64,000 bases of DNA from Prevotella sp. UBA4330 (GTDB taxonomy: Bacteria; Bacteroidota; Bacteroidia; Bacteroidales; Bacteroidaceae), in contig DGTS01000011.1 of assembly GCA_002394385.1 (NCBI GenBank), positions 315,364 through 379,363 on the forward strand, given 5' to 3'. Both the position numbers and the translations under genes were made by a program. This document shows positions 50,215 to 59,650 of the stretch, piece after piece. The first letter of the stretch is position 1. Each line of letters starts with the position of its first letter. The notes under the pieces are model-generated. The model did not search any database and had not been told where the DNA came from. It saw nothing but the letters and a program-made list of their open reading frames with translations.

Positions 50215-51663
50215 ATGTCACAGGACGATCTAAAATTAAAGACGAAAAAAAGTTTATATTGGTCATTTCTTAATCAATTTGCAAATTACGGTATTCAGTT
50301 CGCTATAGGTATCGTAATGGCAAGATTGTTATCTCCTGCAGATTATGGTATAACTGCTTTACCTGCTGTATTTATGGCTGTCGCGGGAATCTTTGTTGAT
50401 GGAGGTGGATTTGGAAGCGCTTTAGTAAGGAAACCAGAGATAACAGAAAAAGATCTTGCCACTTCTTTCTATTACAGTATAGTGGTTGGACTATTTTGCT
50501 ATCTATCACTGTTTTTTGCATCACCCTGGATTGCCGCGTTTTACAATGCCCCAATTCTTAAGGATATTATGAAAGTAACTGCCATAGGATTCTTGATAGG
50601 TCCATTAAATACTCCACAAACTATAATTTTAAAAAGACGATTAGATTTTAAGACACCGACAAAGGTAAATATCACATGCCGAATTCTTTCAGGGATTGTT
50701 GGACTGACGTTAGCATTCATTGGATATGGAGTATGGGCATTGGTATTATCTAGTTTGTTTAGTAGCATTGTATCTCTCATCTTAAATTGGTGGGTTGTAA
50801 GATGGTATCCCAAAACAAGTTGGTCGAAAGAGTCGTTTAAATATTTATGGAATTATGGGAATAAAATGATGGGGGCTCAGTTATTAAATACACTTTACAA
50901 TAATATAACACCTGTCATAATTGGCAAATTCTTCAGTCCTGCATTATTGGGCGTTTATAATAGAGCCCAAGGTTATGCGGCATTACCATCCAACAATATT
51001 TCCGGAGCGATTTCCTCTGTAACTTTTCCTGTAATAAGTAAAATACAAGATGATCCAGAAAGATTAGAAAGAGCATACCGAAAAATGCTTAGAACTGCTG
51101 CTTTCATCATTTTCCCTTTAATGATGGTGCTTTCAGCCCTGGCCCGTCCTCTAATCATTGTCATGATTACAGAAAAATGGGAAGCATGTATTCTACTTCT
51201 ACAGATTATTTGTTTCAATAAAATGTGGTGGCCCATCCATGCGATGAATGTTAATCTATTGCTTGTCAAAGGGCGTACAGATCTTTTCCTAAGGTTAGAA
51301 ATCATAAAAAAGGTATTAGGCCTCTGCATATTATGTTCTACGCTCCCTTTTGGAATTGTTGCATTTTGCGTAGGTGGAGTCATCAGTTCCGTCATTTGCC
51401 TGTTTATAAATACGTATTATACAGGAAAATTGATAAAGGTAGGTTTCTGGGTACAAATGAAGGATATTATACCAACATTTACATTATCATTATGCATTTG
51501 GCTTTTATTACAAGGGGCATGCTTATTAATTGACAATTATGTGATTCAGATAATTGTTGGTGGCATTTTGGCATTAACGTTCTACTTAGGAATGAGCATA
51601 TTGCTAAAACGTCCAGAATTGCAAGAGGTCAAGTATATGTTAGATCGCAAAAGAAAGTACTAA
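50215..51663 (+). CDS. wzx: Wzx-type polysaccharide flippase
   Basis: A 482-residue membrane protein with about 12-14 hydrophobic segments, MOP/PST family. The opening LKLKTKKSLYWSFLNQFANYGIQFAIGIVMARLLSPADYGI is typical. It flips the lipid-linked repeat unit to the periplasm. Its stop overlaps the ATG of the next gene by one base. No Wzy polymerase was recognised in the window. Confidence 0.9.
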   Translation: MSQDDLKLKTKKSLYWSFLNQFANYGIQFAIGIVMARLLSPADYGITALPAVFMAVAGIFVDGGGFGSALVRKPEITEKDLATSFYYSIVVGLFCYLSLFFASPWIAAFYNAPILKDIMKVTAIGFLIGPLNTPQTIILKRRLDFKTPTKVNITCRILSGIVGLTLAFIGYGVWALVLSSLFSSIVSLILNWWVVRWYPKTSWSKESFKYLWNYGNKMMGAQLLNTLYNNITPVIIGKFFSPALLGVYNRAQGYAALPSNNISGAISSVTFPVISKIQDDPERLERAYRKMLRTAAFIIFPLMMVLSALARPLIIVMITEKWEACILLLQIICFNKMWWPIHAMNVNLLLVKGRTDLFLRLEIIKKVLGLCILCSTLPFGIVAFCVGGVISSVICLFINTYYTGKLIKVGFWVQMKDIIPTFTLSLCIWLLLQGACLLIDNYVIQIIVGGILALTFYLGMSILLKRPELQEVKYMLDRKRKY

Positions 51664-52709
51664 TGAATAATCAGAATACGCATAACCACCCATTGGTAAG
51701 TGTAATAACCCCTGGATGGAATGGCAAGTTATTTGTTCATAGATTGCTAGACTCAATTATAGCGCAAACCTATGACAATATGGAGTATATCTATGTTGAC
51801 GATGGTTCAACTGACGGGACTAAAGACATAGTATTATCATACAAAGAAAAGTTTGAGGCTCGGGGAATTCCATTTAGATATATTTATAAAGAGAATGGAG
51901 GACTATGCAGTGCAATCCAAGAAGGGCTCAAATATGTTAAAGGCGAAATGTTATGTTGGCCAGAATATGACGACATCCTGTTACCTGAAGCCATGTCTAA
52001 ACGAGTGCAATATCTACAAGAACATCCCGACTGTGCTGTTGTTACATGTGATGCATGGATAACACCATCAGACAATTTAGACAAGCCTACAGGACTTTTA
52101 TCTGGAAATAATCCAAACCGTTATGATAGGAATCATTTTGTCCAACTACTAACGGGCAAGTCAATATTTACAGCCGCATGCCACATGGTAAGGATGGATG
52201 TGTTTGATGAAACCCACCCAAATCGAGAGATATATCAGTCGAGAATAGGCGCCATTTGGCAAATGCTATTACCCATATACTATAGCCATAACAGAGGTTT
52301 TATCGATAAACCATTAGTAAAATGGGTTGTTAGAAGCGATAGCGTGAGTAATAAGCACCTTCCACTGTCAAAAAGAATTCAAACTATTAATGAGTTTAAG
52401 GTTATTCGTGAGTCTGTTATTGACGAAATATTCATGCCAAATGAGGATGCCAAACTTTACAAATCTATTGTAAACAAACTAACGGCAGAAAGTTTTATAA
52501 AATACGGTATGGAATATAGAGATAGAGATCTTTTTTATAAAGGATATAACTTCTTTCAAAAGAATGGCATTCATATAACAAAAGATATAAGATTAAAAAA
52601 ACTTCAAATTGATTACAAGGTTGCATACTGGGCAATAAATCTTATGAATTATTTAAGGAACGGTTTTTACGCAATGTTTAAGAAGTTCTATCACAAACTA
52701 TATGGATAG
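51663..52709 (+). CDS. Glycosyltransferase family 2
   Basis: A 348-residue enzyme: LVSVITPGWNGKLFVHRLLDSI, EYIYVDDGSTDGTKD and PEYDDILLPEAM in place of the usual DxD. Translation is coupled to wzx (TAATG). The C-terminal part carries a hydrophobic helix that may touch the membrane. Confidence 0.9.
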   Translation: MNNQNTHNHPLVSVITPGWNGKLFVHRLLDSIIAQTYDNMEYIYVDDGSTDGTKDIVLSYKEKFEARGIPFRYIYKENGGLCSAIQEGLKYVKGEMLCWPEYDDILLPEAMSKRVQYLQEHPDCAVVTCDAWITPSDNLDKPTGLLSGNNPNRYDRNHFVQLLTGKSIFTAACHMVRMDVFDETHPNREIYQSRIGAIWQMLLPIYYSHNRGFIDKPLVKWVVRSDSVSNKHLPLSKRIQTINEFKVIRESVIDEIFMPNEDAKLYKSIVNKLTAESFIKYGMEYRDRDLFYKGYNFFQKNGIHITKDIRLKKLQIDYKVAYWAINLMNYLRNGFYAMFKKFYHKLYG

Positions 52710-52855
52710 ACTGTCTATCATTAAAGATATACGGATAAGTACAGGAATAAAAGAATTGCCATAGTTTTTGCAATTGCATATACTAAAAGTGGATCGCTCA
52801 TTCTGCCCACTAAAGCGATTTATTATAACATCTGACGGGAATAAGATTTTCTTAA
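52710..52855. other. Gap before the second frameshifted acyltransferase
   Basis: About 146 bp of AT-rich DNA with no recognised feature. Confidence 0.35.
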
Positions 52856-53964
52856 ATGAGAATATCGAACATGAGTACAAAAAATAGCAATAAAGTATCT
52901 TGTATAATCGATTTTTCTCGTTTCCCCCTTGCTGTGTTGGTGGTTTTCATTCACTACACAGGAATTGGAGACTTGACTATTTCTGCATCATCTTTTTGTG
53001 ACATATCAGATTATGATGTTTATAGTTTTATTCGAATTTTTCTTTCAAGAGTTATTTCTCAAGTCGCGGTTCCTGCTTTTTTCTTAATCTCTGGTTATTT
53101 ATTTTACAAAAGATTGGAACAATGGGACTGGAATATATGGAAAGAAAAAGTAAAATCCAGGATACATACACTACTAATACCGTACCTTGTATGGATAACC
53201 TTATATGTGGTATTCTGCAGGGTCTTGGACTTTTTCATATCTAATGATTGGAGTGTATTTGTTTCCAAATGGCACATAATTGGATACTATTACAATTGCA
53301 CATATGCAGATATGGACAATATCAGTTGGCTCGGATCATCCTCTCCCACATGCTGTCCAGTTTTATTCCATTTTGGTTTATCCGAGATTTAATGTGCATG
53401 GTGATATTGTCACCTCTTATTTATTATGCGATAAAAAAAATGGGGAAAGGATTTATTGCTGTGTTGGTGTTAGCATATGTAAGTCAAGTATGGCCTATAA
53501 TACCAGGTATTAGCATAAGGGCCTTTTGCTTTTTCTCTATAGGGGCTTTTTTCTCTTTATACAAAATCAAGATACCAAAAGTCATCTTGAAATTATCTTA
53601 TTTTACGACACTGACTCTTGCAATTGCATGCTGTCTTACTTTCCACTCACATGTTTACTGGATACTTTTGCCATGGTTTGTCTTGAGTGCAATTCTGTCT
53701 TTCTATGACATTACAAAGAAGATTTCCGGGATGGGGGTGAGAATGCCCAGGCTTCTCGTAGAATCCACATTCTTCATTTTCGCATTCCATTTCTTTTTGC
53801 TTCATGCACTGTCCACATTTCGGACCACGACAAATATGTCTTTAGGATGGTTATTATTTGATTATTTCCTTATCCCAATATCATGTGCAAGCATCTCTAT
53901 TATAGCATATTATGCTTTAAAGCAATGGTGTAACAAGGTAATTAAAGTATTAGTCGGCAGATAG
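52856..53964 (+). pseudogene. Acyltransferase family 3 gene, frameshifted
   Basis: Two frames (52856-53392 and 53248-53964) make one membrane acyltransferase. The first carries IDFSRFPLAVLVVFIHYTG and PAFFLISGYLFYKR; the second continues with SFIPFWFIRDLMCMVILSPL and the remaining spans. The shift falls in about 53335-53355 around TCATCCTCTCCCACA, with no long homopolymer. Joined, the protein is about 365 residues. A dead gene or sequence error is more likely here than a switch. Confidence 0.78.
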
Positions 53965-53968
53965 TAGA

Positions 53969-54934
53969 ATGAATCCACCAGTAATTAGTATTATAATTGC
54001 AATTTATAATGCAGAGTCTTATTTGAGCAAAGGCATAGAAGATATCCTGGCACAGACATTCAGTAATTTCGAGATATTACTCGTTGACGATGGAAGTACC
54101 GATACCACAGTTGAGATATGCGACAGATATGCAAATAAAGATACACGCATCAGAGTTTTTCACGAGCAACACCAAGGAGTAGCCCGTGCTCGGCAGGTCG
54201 GGATTAATAATGCTTGTGGAATATACACTATTCATATTGACGCTGACGACAATATAAGCCCAAATATGTTAGAGGAAATGTACAATTCCGCAAAAGATTC
54301 AGGTGCGGACATTCTTATATGTGATTACATGGAAGTTAATCATCACGGACCAATATATCATGCCCAACGACCAACAGTTTTGACACAAGAAGGAGTTACA
54401 AACGACTTGATACAAGGCAAACTATACGGAGCACTGTGGAACAAACTGATACGTACATCCTGTTTCCAAGATAACAATGTCTGCTTCCGCGAAGACCTAA
54501 CCATGCGAGAGGATATGTTTTTTGTGCTTGATGTACTGCCTTATTGCTCTAAGATTGCATATCTTCCAGAGGCATTATACAGTTATGACAAGACGAGCAA
54601 TGCATCCTCCCTTACGAACACATACCTTTCTGAAGACAGAAAGTATTATGTTCAAGAGTTAAAATGGCATGAAACGGCATTAAAGAACACACTTGTCAGT
54701 AAGGAAAATAAAGAACATGTTAGCAATTCTCTTTTGAACATTGCGTATATCACGCTAAGTGGCAATATATTCACAAAGGCCGAATGGAAAAAGTCATTCT
54801 CAAAATACAATGATGTTTTTGAAAAGGCTGCAAATAATTATAAAAAAAGGCTCGTGTTGATGGCAATAAATAAGCACTATCATCTGGCATCTACTATTAG
54901 AGCATTTTTGTCCATATTAAAAAGGAAAGCATGA
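53969..54934 (+). CDS. Glycosyltransferase family 2
   Basis: A 321-residue enzyme with VISIIIAIYNAESYLSKGIEDIL, LLVDDGSTDTTVEI and IHIDADDNISP (DxD). It overlaps the pyruvyl-transferase gene by four bases. Confidence 0.92.
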   Translation: MNPPVISIIIAIYNAESYLSKGIEDILAQTFSNFEILLVDDGSTDTTVEICDRYANKDTRIRVFHEQHQGVARARQVGINNACGIYTIHIDADDNISPNMLEEMYNSAKDSGADILICDYMEVNHHGPIYHAQRPTVLTQEGVTNDLIQGKLYGALWNKLIRTSCFQDNNVCFREDLTMREDMFFVLDVLPYCSKIAYLPEALYSYDKTSNASSLTNTYLSEDRKYYVQELKWHETALKNTLVSKENKEHVSNSLLNIAYITLSGNIFTKAEWKKSFSKYNDVFEKAANNYKKRLVLMAINKHYHLASTIRAFLSILKRKA

Positions 54935-55995
54935 AAGTAGGCATCCTGACTCAACATTTTTATAAAAACTATGGCGGCATCCTGCAAAACTGGGCTTTAC
55001 AACAGATTTTGCTGGGAATGGGGCATGAGCCACTGACTTTTGAGCACGACACCTGCTATACAAAGAGAAGATGGCTAATGCGTATGGTGAAGCACATCAT
55101 TAGTGAAAGGTCTTTAAAGCGTATTCCTGAGTATCCATATAAAGGTAGAATAGGACACAAGCCATTTATCGATTTCGTATTGAAACACATAAACAGTGAG
55201 ACTGTACGTGTATTCACATCTGACATTGAAAAAAAATACGGTATAGATGCTTTTATTGTTGGCAGTGATCAGGTATGGCGGCCTGCATTTAATTCGGGCA
55301 GATTATACAATATGTATCTTGATTTTGCATCTGACTCCGTAAAGAAAATTGCTTACGCAGCATCATTCGGAGTATCTAGATGGGAATACAGCAATAATCA
55401 AACGGAGAAATGCAGAAAACTCGTTCAACGTTTCAATGCGATATCTGTTAGGGAGGATTCCGCCATAGCACTTTGTCAAGAGCATCTTGGTATTAATGCG
55501 GAACTAGTATTAGACCCCACTTTGTTGCTTGATATGAAGGACTATGAAAGGATATGTTATAACACACCTAAAAAAGAGCCTTATGTTTTTGTGTATGCAC
55601 TTCACTTAAATGATGATATCATTAATCTTTCCAACAAAAAGGCCGAGGAACAAAGAACATATGTAAAAACCATACAGGCAGGCGACAAACTAAAAAGGGA
55701 AGATTGTATAGAAGACTGGCTTGCTTCTTTTCGTGATGCTTCATGTATCGTAACAGACTCTTTTCATGGAATGGTTTTTTCTATTATATTTAACAAACCT
55801 TTCCTGATAATCAAGAATGAGAGTGGAGGCAATGCTCGCTACTATTCTTTACTAAAGCAATTGGGACTGGAAAATAGAATAGTTGACAATATAAACTGTT
55901 TACCGGAAATAGATATAAACTGGGAAATAGTCAACGAGAAGAGGGAAAACCTTAAAGAATTGAGCATTCAGTTCTTAAAAAAGGCATTAAAATAA
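54931..55995 (+). CDS. Polysaccharide pyruvyl transferase
   Basis: A 354-residue protein of the pyruvyl-transferase family, which adds a pyruvate ketal from phosphoenolpyruvate to a sugar. VGILTQHFYKNYGGILQNWALQQIL, AFIVGSDQVWRPAFN (about residues 107-121), VLDPTLLLD and IVTDSFHGMVFSIIF (near 270) are characteristic. It places an acidic group on the polysaccharide. Confidence 0.92.
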   Translation: MKVGILTQHFYKNYGGILQNWALQQILLGMGHEPLTFEHDTCYTKRRWLMRMVKHIISERSLKRIPEYPYKGRIGHKPFIDFVLKHINSETVRVFTSDIEKKYGIDAFIVGSDQVWRPAFNSGRLYNMYLDFASDSVKKIAYAASFGVSRWEYSNNQTEKCRKLVQRFNAISVREDSAIALCQEHLGINAELVLDPTLLLDMKDYERICYNTPKKEPYVFVYALHLNDDIINLSNKKAEEQRTYVKTIQAGDKLKREDCIEDWLASFRDASCIVTDSFHGMVFSIIFNKPFLIIKNESGGNARYYSLLKQLGLENRIVDNINCLPEIDINWEIVNEKRENLKELSIQFLKKALK

Positions 55996-55996
55996 G

Positions 55997-56824
55997 ATGA
56001 AAAAGAAAGACATATCTGTCATTATTCCATTGTATAACAAGGGGATGATAATAGAACGTACGGTCAAGAGTGTTCTTGAACAAACTTACCCAAACTTTGA
56101 ACTTATTATTGTAGATGACGGGTCAACAGACAACAGTGTTGAGGTCGTACAACATATTAAGGATGAGCGAATACATTTGATACAACAAAAAAACGCAGGG
56201 CCAAGCGCAGCCCGTAATACAGGAGTTAGAAATGCGCAAACAGAATGGATTGTTTTCCTTGACGCTGATGACGAGTTCCTTCCTGATGCATTGGAACACT
56301 TTGACGAACTAAGAAACAATTTCAAAGACGTTGACATATACAATTGTCGAAGTAATATCAGAACTGGCGACAAGTTAACACCTACATACCACCCTTTAGA
56401 AGGCTATGTTAAAAATCCTCTGAAGGAATGTTACTTCAGTAAATGCATGCCAGGTGCAGGGTTTTCTATGTATCGTAAAGAATATATTAGCCAATATCCA
56501 TACGATGAGAGATTGCGCAGGTTTGAAGATGCAGAATTACTTATCAGATTGCTGCCAAAGGCACGTGTGTTTTCAAGCAAGAAGATTGTTCAAGTACACG
56601 ACATTAACTATGCACAAGCCAGTGCCCCACGTAAGGACATCAATGAGGACTATTCTGGACATCTTACCATGAAGGGTAAACCTTTCTGGGGAAAGATGTG
56701 CGTATATCGTACATTTCTGGAGAATCGAGAAGCATATAAAGATGATATGCATAGACTTTATCCGAGTTGGTATTGTAGGTATGACTTGCTACTTCTTTAC
56801 AAAATACTGAAACATTTCAAATAA
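55997..56824 (+). CDS. Glycosyltransferase family 2
   Basis: A 275-residue enzyme with ISVIIPLYNKGMIIERTVKSVLEQ, LIIVDDGSTDNSVEV and VFLDADDEFLPDAL. It is shorter than the neighbouring GT2 enzymes. The next gene begins on its last base (ATAATG). Confidence 0.92.
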   Translation: MKKKDISVIIPLYNKGMIIERTVKSVLEQTYPNFELIIVDDGSTDNSVEVVQHIKDERIHLIQQKNAGPSAARNTGVRNAQTEWIVFLDADDEFLPDALEHFDELRNNFKDVDIYNCRSNIRTGDKLTPTYHPLEGYVKNPLKECYFSKCMPGAGFSMYRKEYISQYPYDERLRRFEDAELLIRLLPKARVFSSKKIVQVHDINYAQASAPRKDINEDYSGHLTMKGKPFWGKMCVYRTFLENREAYKDDMHRLYPSWYCRYDLLLLYKILKHFK

Positions 56825-58086
56825 TGAGAGTTCTTTGGTTTACAAATACTCCTTGTGATTACAATTCAGGCAAAGGAATTAGAGGCTATAATGGAGGTGG
56901 CTGGCTTACCTCTTTAGAGGATGAATTAGTTAGACAAGATGCAATAGAACTGGGCATCTGTTTTTGCCAGAATGGACAACCTTTCAAATCTGAGAGAAAC
57001 GGTGTCGTATATTATCCTGTGCCATTACCCCAAAAAACAAAGAAGGACAAGATTCTTGACATCATACATCATGGAGATCTTAAACGAGATGAAATCCTAT
57101 GGGATCATTACAAGACAGTATTTAAAAAGGCTATCGATGACTTCAAGCCAGATATAATTCACATTTTCGGTTCCGAACTCTATATGGGACTTGCGACCTT
57201 TGTAGCCCCATGTCCAGTAGTGCTCCATATCCAAGGACTCCTCTCTCTCTATATATATATATGGTTTCCTTCAGGGGTATCGAAAACTAGTTACCTATTT
57301 CAAGACTGGAACCCGAAGAAAATATTTGACAGGTTCCAATTGTATACCTTCTGGAAACGCAGTTGCTACCGTGAACAAAAGGTACTATCCCATACAAAGC
57401 ATGTTATTGGCCGTACGCATTGGGATGAGTTGGCTACAGAAATTCTTAATCCTGAACGTGTATACCATTATGGTGGCGAGATTCTACGAAAAGAATTCTA
57501 TCAAGAACACAAGCGCGTCATTCCAAAGAGACTGACAATTGTTACTACCAGTAGTAGTCCAACATACAAAGGATTTGATTATGTCCTTCAGATAGCCAAT
57601 GTTCTGAAAAATGTAATGCATCGTGACTTCGAATGGTTGATTTATGGAAATGTTGTCCCCACGTTTCAACAGAAATTTACAGGGCTACAGCATAATGAAT
57701 TGAATATCAAACTGATGGGGGTTGCTTCGGCTATAAAATTGTGTGATGCTATATCTAATGCGACGGTTTATTTCCAGCCATCATACATAGAAAACAGTCC
57801 AAACTCAGTATGTGAAGCACAGATTTTAGGTGTACCTGTGGTGGCGACCAATGTAGGTGGCACAGCATCACTGATAAGCGAAGGTGAAACAGGTTTTTTA
57901 GTACCAACTAATGATCCATACACTGCTGCCTATCGGATTACTCGAATTGGAGATGATCGTGATTGGAATCTTCGTATCGGCCGCCAATCTCAAAAGGTTG
58001 CGAGAGATCGTCATAACCATAAGGAAATTGTAAGCAGCCTCATCAAAACTTATCAAGATATTATTAATTCTTCAGAAAACATATGA
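56824..58086 (+). CDS. Glycosyltransferase family 4 (GT-B)
   Basis: A 420-residue enzyme of the GT-B fold. The nucleotide-binding half shows YFQPSYIENSPNSVCEAQILGVPVVATNVGG (about residues 317-347), the classic retaining GT1/GT4 E-x7-E region. The N-terminal half carries FKPDIIHIFGSELY. It overlaps its neighbours at both ends by one and four bases. Confidence 0.91.
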   Translation: MRVLWFTNTPCDYNSGKGIRGYNGGGWLTSLEDELVRQDAIELGICFCQNGQPFKSERNGVVYYPVPLPQKTKKDKILDIIHHGDLKRDEILWDHYKTVFKKAIDDFKPDIIHIFGSELYMGLATFVAPCPVVLHIQGLLSLYIYIWFPSGVSKTSYLFQDWNPKKIFDRFQLYTFWKRSCYREQKVLSHTKHVIGRTHWDELATEILNPERVYHYGGEILRKEFYQEHKRVIPKRLTIVTTSSSPTYKGFDYVLQIANVLKNVMHRDFEWLIYGNVVPTFQQKFTGLQHNELNIKLMGVASAIKLCDAISNATVYFQPSYIENSPNSVCEAQILGVPVVATNVGGTASLISEGETGFLVPTNDPYTAAYRITRIGDDRDWNLRIGRQSQKVARDRHNHKEIVSSLIKTYQDIINSSENI

Positions 58087-58661
58087 ACTTATTGATTAAT
58101 AAATATTTTCGCTGGTTTAACCGTTTTTATTTCCAATTAAAAAAGATTAAATTCGGGAAAAACATACAAGTCTATAATAGGGTATACATTACTGGGAAAA
58201 GAGGCAGAATAACAATCGGCGATGATTTCTATCTTACTAGTGGCGATGGCATTAACCCTATTTGCGGTAATAACATGGGGTGTATTCATACAGAACTAAC
58301 AACTACAACAATTACCATAGGCAACCATGTGGGTATGTCTTCACCAAGTATATGGATTCGAGATAGCCTTACCATCGGTGATCATGTAAGAATCGGAGGA
58401 AACTGTTTGATTATGGATACTGATGCCCACCAAATTGACTACCTTGCGAGACGTAGGGGTAGAGGAGACAAAACATCAATAATAAAAAGTGCTCCTATAT
58501 CCATTGAGGAAGATGTATGGATAGGTGCCAACTGCATTATACTAAAAGGCGTCACGATTGGGGCACGCAGTATAATTGGAGCAGGCAGCGTTGTGACGAA
58601 GAGCATTCCTTCCGACTGCATAGCAGCAGGAAATCCATGTATAATAATACGGCAAATTTGA
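58083..58661 (+). CDS. Hexapeptide-repeat acetyltransferase (CysE/LacA/NodL type)
   Basis: A 192-residue left-handed beta-helix protein. Repeats run from about residue 40 to 180 (IGDHVRIGGNCLIMDTDAH with the catalytic-type His, then IGANCIILKGVTIGARSIIGAGSVV). It would O-acetylate a sugar from acetyl-CoA. The C-terminal phrase IAAGNPCIIIRQI is usual. Confidence 0.9.
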   Translation: MNLLINKYFRWFNRFYFQLKKIKFGKNIQVYNRVYITGKRGRITIGDDFYLTSGDGINPICGNNMGCIHTELTTTTITIGNHVGMSSPSIWIRDSLTIGDHVRIGGNCLIMDTDAHQIDYLARRRGRGDKTSIIKSAPISIEEDVWIGANCIILKGVTIGARSIIGAGSVVTKSIPSDCIAAGNPCIIIRQI

Positions 58662-58668
58662 ACTGGCT

Positions 58669-59625
58669 ATGAATAATCTTAATAAACAGCGGGATGTATA
58701 TGTTGATGTGGCAAAAGGAATTGCCATGCTTTTGGTAGTACGTATACATACAGAAGTATTTGGAGTTATCAATGTCCCATATCCCATAATTGCTGTCCCC
58801 TTTTTCTTCTTTCTGAGCGGTTTCTATGACAACACTTACAAGCCCGTAAAAGATTGGTTACCAAATACATTCAAACGTCTTTTCCTCGTCGGCATTTATT
58901 GGGTCATTATCAGTTTTACATATATTTCACTATTGCATTATCTTAAAGACCACACTATACCTATTAATGTCTCTGTATATCAGCCTTTAATAGGAGGAAG
59001 GGCGACATGGTTCCTATTCGCCTTGTTCTATGCGAAGTGTGGCACATGGCTCATTAATAAAACGAAAATACCCTCATACATCATTGTTCCATTACTCATA
59101 CTGTTTGGTGGTGTGATTTCAAGAATTAATCTTCCTCTTCTGTTGGACGAAGGTATAGCAGCCATTCCTTTCTACTATGCAGGAAAAGTCTGCTACCCAC
59201 TTATAAATAAAAACAGGAAGATTGTTAGTTGGCTCTCAGTAATAGGGGTAATATGCATTTTGTTAATGCAAATGAGGTGGTTTCCGTGGGTATTGGTTTC
59301 CTATACACGACATCCGCCATATATGTATCCAGTATTTTTTCTTATGACCTTCTGTTCCTTCGCAACGTTTATTTGGATAAGCAAGAAACTTGAAAATCAA
59401 AAATGGCTGGGTAATTTCGGTAAGCAAACAATGGGAGTCCTTGTTCTTCACCCACTATTATTACATACTATTGCCGTTGTTCTTAACAGAATCTTTGAGA
59501 AAGGTTCTACACCGTGGATCATCATCTTTTTAGTCGCTTATGTGATTGTCTGTGTTTTATCATACTATCTTTCTTTACTAATTATGAAGCACTGTCCAAT
59601 ATTATTAGGGGGCAAAAAGAAGTAA
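58669..59625 (+). CDS. Acyltransferase family 3 membrane protein
   Basis: A 318-residue membrane protein. DVYVDVAKGIAMLLVVRIHTEVF carries the conserved N-terminal helix and R-x-H motif, FFFFLSGFYDN follows, and GGRATWFLFALFYAK lies mid-protein. About ten membrane spans. It is the only intact member of this family in the locus; the two others are frameshifted. Confidence 0.88.
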   Translation: MNNLNKQRDVYVDVAKGIAMLLVVRIHTEVFGVINVPYPIIAVPFFFFLSGFYDNTYKPVKDWLPNTFKRLFLVGIYWVIISFTYISLLHYLKDHTIPINVSVYQPLIGGRATWFLFALFYAKCGTWLINKTKIPSYIIVPLLILFGGVISRINLPLLLDEGIAAIPFYYAGKVCYPLINKNRKIVSWLSVIGVICILLMQMRWFPWVLVSYTRHPPYMYPVFFLMTFCSFATFIWISKKLENQKWLGNFGKQTMGVLVLHPLLLHTIAVVLNRIFEKGSTPWIIIFLVAYVIVCVLSYYLSLLIMKHCPILLGGKKK

Positions 59626-59650
59626 TATAGCAAATCCCAGTTTAACAAAC

